DNA of 64,000 nt from Bubalus kerabau (Eukaryota > Chordata > Mammalia > Artiodactyla > Bovidae), in NCBI RefSeq assembly GCF_029407905.1, contig NC_073634.1, forward strand, positions 27,479,501 to 27,543,500. The letters run 5' to 3'. Below the pieces are notes generated by a model. That model was not told the origin of the DNA and did not search any database. It was given only the letters and a program-made list of their open reading frames with translations. The position numbers and the translations under genes were made by a program. Below, in pieces: positions 56,045-64,000 of the stretch; position 1 is the first letter of the stretch, and every line of letters begins with the position of its first letter.

Positions 56045-56109
56045 CCTGCAGGTTGGGTCAAAGGAAAGAGAAGCAGAAAGTGGAGTAGGTTCAAATACCA
56101 AACTCTAAT
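55993..56109 (+). repeat. SINE-associated direct repeat, copy 2
   Basis: Copy 2 of the segment at 53,322-53,438, in the same orientation, 2.67 kb away. Here no further SINE follows the 66-base part, so this locus may be the source. Confidence 0.85.
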
Positions 56110-56520
56110 AAAGTAAGGGTAGCACAGAAGCTGAGACTGTGAGGGATGGGGAGAACAGTTTCACCAAATTACCAGTTCCAAAATTGTCTCTGCACTGTGG
56201 GTGATTTATAGCCCTGGAAGCTTAAAGGCTTGAGTCTCTTGCTGTATTTTATTTCAGATTAGGAATTTTTATCTAGTACTTCCCTGCAGTTTAAAATGAA
56301 GGCCCTGGAACTACAAAAATGAATTTATCTGGTGGGCTGTGTTCATTTTGTAGTTATCCTGTAGGTTTCAGATTTGTTACAGAACTGGAATCTGGACAAT
56401 AGAAAAACTCTCTGTTGGTTAATGGCAGCCAACTTCTAAACCAAAACTGAAGGACATAGGATAATTATGTATATGTTTCAGTGTCCTCAAATTTAGCTGC
56501 ACATTAGAGTCCCCTAGATA
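56110..56520. other. unassigned sequence
   Basis: Nothing recognised. Confidence 0.4.
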
Positions 56521-59500
56521 AAAGGTTTTTACACAGCTTTCTTGAGATATAACTGACATATAATAAGCTGTATATATTTTAGGTGTATAGTAGGAAGAAT
56601 TTTGATATGTTATACATCTGTGAAACTATCACCATGATCAAGCTAATCACCCCTAAAGTTTCCTTGTGCCCCTTGGCAACTCCTCCACCCATTCTGCAAC
56701 AACTAATTGCTTTCTGCCACCATAGGTTAGTTTCCATTTTCTAGAATTTTAATTTAATGGAACCATACTCTTTTTTTTTTTTTTTGAGGGGGGAGACCTG
56801 ATTTCTCTTACTCAACATAATTATTCTGAGATTCATCCACATTGTTGTCTGTATTACTACTAGTTTGTCCTTTTTATTGCTGAGTAATATTCCATTGTAT
56901 GAATATACCACAATTTATCTTAACCATTTACCAGTGAAAGACATTTGGGTTGTTTCCAGTTTTAAACAACTATGAATAGCACTGCTATAAACCTCCATGA
57001 ACAAGTATGAGCATATGAGTTTTCATTTCTCTAGGTAAATACCTAAAAGTGGGTATGGTAAGTATACATTTAACTTTAAAAGAAACTGCCAAATTGTTAC
57101 CCAAAGTGACTGTACAATACCATTTTGCTTGCTTGCCAGAAATATATGAGTTCCAGTTGCTCCACATCCTCTCTAGGAATTGGATTGGTATTGTCAGTAT
57201 TTCTAACTTTAGCTGTTTTAATAGATGTATAATAGTATCTCCATTCTGGTATTAGTTTACATGTTCCTAGTGACTGCTGTGGAGAAGGAAATGGCAACCC
57301 ACTCCAGTGTTCTTGCCTGGAGAATCCCAGGGACGGCGGAGCCTGGTGGGCTGCCGTCTATGCGGTCGCACAGAGTCGGACACGACTGAAGCGACTTAGC
57401 AGCAGCAGCAATCATTATTTATTGAAATGACTGACCTTTCTCTATTGAATTGCCTTTGTATCTTTGTGCAAAAGCCAATTGACCATATATTTGTGGGTCT
57501 TTTCTAAAGTCTCCATTCTGTTGCATTGATCTATCTTTATACCAATATCACATTGCCTTGATTACTATAGCTTTATTATTAGTCTTGAAATCCAACTTTA
57601 TTCTTTCTCTAAATAAGAATTTTAGAATTAACTTAAATTTTACAATATTTGTTAATTTCTGGGTTTAAAAAGTCTAATGGGATTTTGATTGGGATTTGAT
57701 TTTATAGATCTATTTGGGGAGAACTTACAGCTTAACAATTTTAAATATCCCAATCCAAGAACACAGTATATCTCTCATATATGTGGTCATCTTTTAATCT
57801 CTTTTCAGCAATGTTTTTTCAGTGTACAGGTCTTATACTGCATTTTTGAGATTTAATTTTAAGTAGTTGATACTGTTATGCCCTTGTAAATGTTTATATA
57901 AGTTCAGTTTCCAACTGTTTGTTGTAACTATTTAGAAATACAGTTGATTTTTAAAAATACTGATCTTATGTCCTGCAGCCTCACTAAACTCATTTATTAG
58001 TCTTATAGCTTTTTTAGGTTCCATAGAATTTTCCACATAGATAATTATGTTTTCAAGAGTAAAGACAGCTTTACTTCTTCTTGTCCAGAGTGGCTTCCTT
58101 TTATATATTTTTTCTTGCCTTATTGTACTTGCTAGAAGCAGTAAATTGCTAAATAGAAATAGTGACAGTGGACAACCTTGCTTTGTACTTGGTCTTAGAG
58201 GAAAGAGAGCCAGTCTTTTCCATTAAGTATGATGTTATCATTAGGTTTTTCATAGATGCCCTTTCTCAAGTTGAGAAGTTCCCTACTTTGCTAAGAGTTG
58301 CTTTTTTAAAAAATCAGAAATGGATCTTGAATTTTGTCAAATCTGCATCTATTGAGCTATTCTTATGGTTTTTCTTTTAAGCCTGTTAACATGGTGAATT
58401 ACATTGATTTTCAAATATCAAACTAACCTTGAAATCTTGAGGTAAATCTATTTGTTTACTATTTATTATCATATATATATATATAGTTAGATTCCATTTG
58501 CTAAAACTGACTTAAGAATTTTTACATCTATACTCATAAGAGATATCAGTCTCTGCTTTTCTTTTATTGTAATGTTTTTGTCTAGTTTTGGTATCAGAGT
58601 AATTCTGGTCTTATAGAATGAGTTGGGATATGTTCCATCCCCATCCCCTTCAAGTTACTTGAAGTGTTTGTATATAGAATTAATATTATTTCTTCCTTAA
58701 ATATTGAGAATTCATCTTGGACTGAAATTTTCTTTGTGGGAAGATTTTTAACCACTAATTCAATTTATTTAACAGATGTAGAGCTATACTGGTTATCTAT
58801 TTTTTTTGTTTGAATAATAAATTCTATCAAAAAATTTTATATTTCCTCTAAGTTGGTCATATTTATTGGCACTAAGCTATTCTTGATATTATCTTATAGT
58901 AATTTTAATATCTGTAGAATACATAGTGATATCACCTCTCTCAATCCTGATATTAGTAATTTGTGTCTTCTTTCTCTTTTTTTCTTGATCAGTCTGGCTA
59001 GAGGTCTATCAATTTTACTAATCTTCTCAAAGAACCAGCTTTTAATTTCATGTATTTTTCTCCATTGCTTTTGTTTTCTGTTTCACTAATATCTTCTCTA
59101 ATCTTGATAATTTACATTTTTATGCTTAGTTGAGGTTTAATTTGCTCTTTTTCTAGTTGCTTATGGTGGTATCTAAAGTCATTGGTTTAAGGCCTTTCTT
59201 CTTCTGTACTATGTTTAGTGGTATAACTTGCCTATAAATATGTTTTGGCTAAACTTCAGAAATTTTGATATACTGTGTTTTCATTTAGTTCCAGATTATT
59301 TCTTAATTGCCCTTTTGATTTCTTCTTTGACCTATAGGTTATGTAGAAGTGTGCAAATTCATTCCCAAACAATTGGCTACTTTCCAGATATCTTTCTGTT
59401 ATTAACATTTAGCTTAATTCCTCTGTAACAAAAAAACATTCTTCTGATTTGGATATTTTAAAATTTCTTAAGACTTATTTTGTAGTTAGACTATGGTCTA

Positions 59501-59720
59501 TCTTGGAAATTTTTCTGTGTGCTCTTGAAAAGAATAAGTACACTGTTAAGTGGAATGTTCTTAAAAATGTTAAGTTAAATTAGTTGATAGCATTGCTCAA
59601 GTCCTCTATATCTTTACTGATTTTCTATTGTACATGTTCCATCAGTTAGTAAGAGAAAGGTTTTGAAATCTTCAACTATAATTATAGATTTGTTTTTTTC
59701 TCTTCTACAGTTCTAAATAT
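56521..59720 (-). mobile_element. old L1 LINE, 3.2 kb, 3' UTR and ORF2 remnants
   Basis: Inverted L1. Working from left to right: 3' region (ttcttgagatataactgaca), the end of ORF2 (ctgagtaatattccattgta, cagttgctccacatcctctc), then further ORF2 (ttgcattgatctatctttat, ttgattactatagctttatt, tggacaaccttgctttgtac, tcaattttactaatcttctc). Frames are broken throughout. A BovA unit interrupts it at 57,281-57,408. Confidence 0.75.
57281..57408 (+). mobile_element. BovA monomer
   Basis: A single BovA unit from ggagaaggaaatggcaaccc to gaagcgacttagcagcagc, inserted in old L1. Confidence 0.9.
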
Positions 59721-59745
59721 CCCACCACCAAAGCCACACATGATA

Positions 59746-60065
59746 AAAATCAACTCAGAATCTCTGGGGGCATGACCCCAGCCATCATTATGTTTTTAAC
59801 TCCCCAGAGTGATTTGGGCTTCCCTGGTGGCTCAAATGGTAAAGCGTCTGCCTGTAATGCAGGAGACCTGGGTTCGATTCCTGGGTCTGGAAGATCCCCT
59901 CGAGAAGGAAATGGCAACCCACTCCAGTACTCTTGCCTGGAAAATTCCATGGATGGAGGAGCCTGGTAGGCTACAGTCCATGGGGTCTCAAAGAGTGAGA
60001 CACAACTGAGCGACTTCACTGGTAGAGTTTTTCTAGTGTGCAGCCAGGTTTGAGAAACATCGCCT
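59746..60065 (+). mobile_element. MER5A remnant split by Bov-tA
   Basis: MER5A words aactcagaatctctgggggc and gtttttaactccccagag precede the SINE, and gtgcagccaggtttgagaaac follows it. Confidence 0.6.
59816..60020 (+). mobile_element. Bov-tA SINE
   Basis: A well-preserved copy: gggcttccctggtggctcaa, gggttcgattcctgggtctg, BovA ending acacaactgagcgacttcac. It lies within the MER5A remnant. Confidence 0.93.
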
Positions 60066-60094
60066 CATGCAGTCACATTGTGGATTCAACAGAT

Positions 60095-60275
60095 TCTCAA
60101 ATGCATTATCTTATTTAATCCTCATGCCTGCCTTTGAGTTAGGCATTATTCATTTCTATTTTACCTAAAATGAAATTAAGTCCTAGACATTTGTCTAAGA
60201 TCACACAGTTGACCAGAAAGCCTAGCTGGGGTTTGAACCCAAGTGACCTAATTCATAGTTTATTCCTTTGAGGTA
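60095..60275 (-). mobile_element. MIR SINE
   Basis: Inverted MIR: cattatcttatttaatcctc, gatcacacagttgaccag, ggggtttgaacccaagtgac. Confidence 0.75.
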
Positions 60276-61456
60276 CTTACATTTTGTTCTGTGAGGTATG
60301 TTTATTGACTACAATTCTATCTGTATTTCTATTCTATCCCCCTAACACACTCTTTTGGGTTGTGGGCAGAAGTTGTGTCTAACCCAAAACTTATAATTTT
60401 CACTGGACCTACCACAGTGTCTGTCCCCTGGAGACGATTCTAAGGTTTTTCTTTTTCCTGTTGAGAGATCTAAGTATCTGGGTTCATGTCACCACATAGT
60501 CATCCATCTGCCTTTTTCATAGTCCATCCACAATCTAAGGTTTAAGTCAAGCTGTAATTAACACTGGCACACAAACTCTTCTCCAGAAACCTTCTCGGGC
60601 TGCAGACTGTCAGCCTGCTTCACTCCACTAATACACAACATTGGCAGCCTGGGCCCAGAATTAGCCCTGAGCTACCCATAAAAGTTTGGGGCAAGATTAT
60701 GAGAGAAGAGCAGCCGGGGATGGATGTTTTGTTTGAGTGCTTCCAACAGGAGAAGTAATGATGAAAGAAGTCCTGCCCATGCCAACCCCTCGTTTGTACT
60801 TGGCTGTCAGGGGTTTCTGGCTGGTCTTTTTTGATTTGTCATTATTTTTCTCCAGAGGTTCTGGGTTTGCCTGCATGTGTCTGCTGCTATGTGGATGCTA
60901 TGATTAATTAAGTTGGTCAAGGATTAATATTTAAAGATCAGGAGTGATTTGAATCATTCCTCCAGAGGAGTTGCTCAACTGCCTCCAGGGAAAGGGATTA
61001 GCCCCCCAAAGTGGATCATTAATGTTTTTGAGATAGTGTGCCTTTCAAAGAGACAGATACCTCATAATTTGTTTCACCATTCCTCTGCTACCGTCCATTG
61101 TTCATTCTTTCCAGTTTTCACAGCTATCAGTGATTCTCCCATAAATATCTATATTCATATAAAGATTTCCTTCCCCCTTCTTTTGAATTATTTTCTTTGT
61201 AGAAATTTCCAGGAGTGCTATTACTATACAGAAGGGCTGGAATGATTTTAAGGGATTATGAGCTCTTAAAAAGGCAGTACCACAGAGTTCATAGCCCATG
61301 TCACATCTTGATTAGTTGAATTAATTATGACAAGGAAGAGCCAAGTTATTTCCTAAAGCATCACTCACTGTCCAGTCTTATCCCACAGAGTGGTGTGAGC
61401 AGTACTAGATAAAGGCGTCTCCATCACCTCATTCTTTATTCCACCGAAACTCACCT
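60276..61456. other. unassigned sequence
   Basis: No gene recognised. A 98-codon frame at 60,949-61,245 has no family feature. The 61,080-61,300 part may be diverged repeat. Confidence 0.35.
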
Positions 61457-62034
61457 AAAAAAAAAAAAATCTAGGTTGCTTCCATGTCCTGGCTATTATA
61501 AACAGTGCTGCGATGAACAATGGGGTACACGTGTCTCTTTCAATTCTGGTTTCCTCAGTGTGTATGCCCAGCAGTGGGATTGCTGGGTCATAAGGGAGTT
61601 CTATTTCCAGTTTTTTAAGGAATCTCCACACTGTTCTCCATAGTGGCTGTACCAGTTTGCATTCCCACCAACAGTGTAAGAGGGTTCCCTTTTCTCCACA
61701 CCCTCTCCAGCATTTATTGCTTGTAGACTTTTGGATCGCAGCCATTCTGACTGGCGTGAAATGGTACCTCATAGTGGTTTTGATTTGCATTTCTCTGATA
61801 ATGAGTGATGTTGAGCATCTTGTCATGTGTTTGTTAGCCATCTGTATGTCTTCTTTGGAGAAATGTCTATTTAGTTCTTTGGCCCATTTTTTGATTGGGT
61901 CATTTGTTTTTCTGGAATTGAGCTGCAGGAGTTGCTTGTATATTTTTGAGATTAGTTGTTTGTCTGTTGCTTCATTTGCTATTATTTTCTCCCATTCTGA
62001 AGGCTGTCTTTTCACCTTGCTTATAGTTTCCTTT
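61457..62034 (-). mobile_element. young ruminant L1, inverted 5' part (ORF2 C-terminus)
   Basis: The minus strand encodes the C-terminal part of L1 ORF2. In an open frame spanning 61,455-62,189, the L1 portion starts near residue 52 with LKETISKVKRQPSEWEKI and includes the cysteine-rich segment CWRGCGEKGTLLHCWWEC and later YDPAIPLLGIHTEET. About 190 codons are free of stops, which indicates a young copy. The 3' UTR that should follow instead lies inverted, beginning at 62,035. Confidence 0.9.
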
Positions 62035-62397
62035 AGCATATATATGGAATTTAGAAAGATGGTAACAATAACCCTGTATATGAGACAGCAAAAGAGACAC
62101 TGATGTATAGAACAGTCTTTTGGACTCTGTGGGAGAGGGAGAGGGTGGGATGATTTGGGAGAATGGCATTGAAATATGTATAATATCATATATGAAACGA
62201 GTCGCCAGTCCAGGTTCGATGCACGATACTGGATGCTTGGGGCTGATGCACTGGGACGACCCAGAGGGATGGTATGGGGAGGGAGGAGGGAGGAGGGTTC
62301 AGGATGGGGAACACATGTATACCTGTGGCAGATTCATTTTGATATTTGGCAAAACCAGTACAATATTGTCAAGTTAAATAAAATAAAATAAAAAAAT
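62035..62397 (+). mobile_element. young ruminant L1, 3' UTR part and tail
   Basis: Plus-strand L1 end: atatatatggaatttagaaag, ttttggactctgtgggagag, ccagtccaggttcgatgcac, ggaacacatgtatacctgtg, and a tail of AAATA/TAAAA units. With 61,457-62,034 it forms one insertion with a 5' inversion. Confidence 0.9.
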
Positions 62398-63369
62398 CCT
62401 CACACATTTTAAGCGATGAGCTTTTGAAATAAATTTAAGAAACTCCAGAATGAAACCATGGGACAAATCAGTGATGCACCTCCTGAGATAAATCCTGTGT
62501 TAGAAATGAAAGGCGTGCATGCAGTGTGCGTGGCAGGGGGCACAGCAGGGCGAGGGTGCAGGTCACTTATGACTGGAACGTTGGTGTCACAGTTGTCCCC
62601 TGCAAACTGGTTTCTGGGAGCTGGGTGCAGACAGCCTGAGTTGAAAGCCAAACACAGACAGCAGCTGTTGAGGATGTAAAGTCTCTGGCCAGAGTGGATA
62701 GGGAGATGGGTGTGGTCACCCACAGACCAATTTCCACCCCACCCTATGAGCCCAGTGACAGAGGCTGAGAAGAAGGAACTTCCCGTGTTGCATTCCAGTG
62801 TTCCTTTCTGGGCTTAGTGGGAATCTTCGAAAATGCAAGAGACTGGTTGCCAGGCCTGATTGCCCTGCACACACTCCCTCAACTGGGTTCCCCTGACAGT
62901 CACCGAGACTCCGGAGAACACCACGACCAGCCACGCCGGCCCTGGACGGCTGCACTGCGTTGGCCATAGCCCCGGGTATAAAGTACAAGTAAAGCCTACA
63001 GCCATCCTCGCGGAACTGCGGGGAAAGGGCAGGGAGCGTGAGGATCTTTCCTGCATTGCACAAGGAAGCGCTGATCCACCGGATCACCACTCGCCCCTTC
63101 TGCAATTTCTCAGAACCTCTGACAAGAGCCCTCAGGCTGCATCATTGAGCAAGGAATCTTCATTATTCATTTCAACATCACTCTTCTTGGAAACCCTGAC
63201 TGCTCCACTCTCCAGAAATAATCCATCAGACTTCTCCCTTTGTTGAAGTCACACTGTGAAAACTCCCATAATCAAATTCCCCATGTTCGGATCTCTGCTG
63301 CTGTTATTATGTAACAGCAGAGTCCAGAGCAAAAAGAGTGGGGCAGACTGACATCTCTCTTTTTTTTTT
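62398..63369. other. unassigned sequence with overlapping frames
   Basis: A 128-codon plus-strand frame (62,860-63,246) and a 129-codon minus-strand frame (62,716-63,105) overlap; neither is recognised. CpG is slightly raised at 62,890-63,030, and a gtataaa lies at about 62,978. Confidence 0.35.
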
Positions 63370-63835
63370 TCTTTCTCAGCCTTTTAACTTTTTATCATGA
63401 AATGTTTTAAACATACACAAAGTGAGACAGAATGGCATACTGAACCCCATGTCCCTCCAACCTAGTTGGAACAATCTCTACAGGCGCTGATCTTGTTTCA
63501 AGGAGCACCCCTATCCTACTTCCATCCCCTCCCCCACAAATATGCCCATTTTCTTAACTGGAAAATTTTTTTTTTTGATGTGGACTATTTTTAATGCCTT
63601 TCTGAATTAGTTACAATATAGCTTGTTTTATGTTTTGGTTTTTTGGCCTCCAATATCGGATCTTAGCTCCCTGAGCAGGGATTAAACCTGCACTTCCTTG
63701 CACTGGACAGCAAAGTCTTAACCATTGGACCTCCAGGGAAGTCCCTAACTGGAATTTTTAAAAGCAAGTCCCAGACACAATGTCATTTCATTTGTAAATA
63801 CTCCGGTATGCCTCTGTATCTAAAAAGAACTTTCT
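63370..63835. mobile_element. old L1-like 3' region split by CHR SINE
   Basis: The phrases gaaatgttttaaacatacac, tactgaaccccatgtccctc and, after the SINE, aaagcaagtcccagacacaa, catttcatttgtaaatactc follow a common old L1M-type repeat. Strand not determined. Confidence 0.5.
63568..63745 (-). mobile_element. CHR-type SINE
   Basis: Minus strand: gatcttagctccctgagcag, ggattaaacctgcacttcc, head ggacctccagggaagtccc. The target words taactggaaaa (63,555) and taactggaattt (63,746) flank it. Confidence 0.85.
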
Positions 63836-63914
63836 TTTTTGATGTAACTTCTATAGGCACTAGTATTTATTTAGCAACTATTGGTATTTGTTTGGGATTG
63901 ATATTTAGGTTAAG

Positions 63915-64000
63915 CATAGCATCACTGACTCAATGGACATGAATTTGATCAAACTCCAGGAGACAGTGAAGGGTAGGGAAGCCTGGCATACCACAGTCCT
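63915..64000 (+). mobile_element. BovB 3' region, cut by window end
   Basis: Reads gcatcactgactcaatggac, tcaaactccaggagacag, gggaagcctggcataccac, the segment just before the BovB 3' end. The rest lies beyond the window. Confidence 0.8.

Noticed and set aside
2883..63745. tRNA genes suggested by many B-box-like words
   Set aside because: All those seen lie in tRNA-Glu-derived SINE heads (CHR, Bov-tA) or MIR. No intact cloverleaf outside SINEs was noticed.

Overview
The window is nuclear DNA from a ruminant, almost certainly a bovid. The evidence is the repeat content: BovB LINEs, Bov-tA and Bov-A2 SINEs, CHR-type tRNA-Glu-derived SINEs and a ruminant-type L1 3' UTR, lying among older mammalian repeats (L2, MIR, MER5A, MER20, Tigger, MLT1, old L1). 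Cattle, buffalo, sheep or goat cannot be told apart by eye. Repeat family names are from recognition of consensus sequences, not from a masking run, and most repeat edges are good to about 5-20 bases.

No intact protein-coding gene could be recognised. Every long recognisable reading frame belongs to a retrotransposon: BovB reverse transcriptase at 13.3-14.3 kb and at several 5'-truncated copies, the C-terminus of L1 ORF2 at 61.5-62.0 kb, and old L1 and L2 remnants. Possible host-gene signals are: a CpG island at about 39.65-40.47 kb with a second CpG-rich block at 40.9-41.56 kb; a well-formed candidate internal exon at 10,137-10,211; a coding-like but frame-broken stretch at 43.4-44.3 kb; and two CTCF-like motifs at 25.35 and 35.52 kb. 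The window therefore looks like intergenic or intronic sequence, with a promoter candidate near 40 kb.

Layout: 0-5.2 kb, L1 3' end, two BovB fragments (one inside an unusually long target duplication) and a Bov-tA dimer. 5.2-12.6 kb, mostly unassigned sequence with MIR and CHR copies and the candidate exon. 12.6-18.6 kb, L1, BovB, MLT1 and SINEs. 18.6-31.4 kb, old L1 blocks, MIR, L2 and MER20. 31.4-39.6 kb, L2 pieces and SINEs. 39.6-44.4 kb, the CpG-rich, repeat-poor core. 44.4-48.2 kb, a long L2, a 126-bp inverted duplication, BovB and Tigger. 48.2-56.5 kb, SINEs, MIR and a repeated SINE-associated segment. 56.5-59.7 kb, an old 3.2-kb L1. 61.4-62.4 kb, a young L1 with a 5' inversion. The window ends inside another BovB.

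No new genetic system was found. The most unusual structures are rearrangements: the roughly 97-bp duplication flanking the 3.07-kb BovB, the 126-bp inverted duplication at 46.7/47.4 kb, composite SINEs that moved as units, and the 5'-inverted L1.
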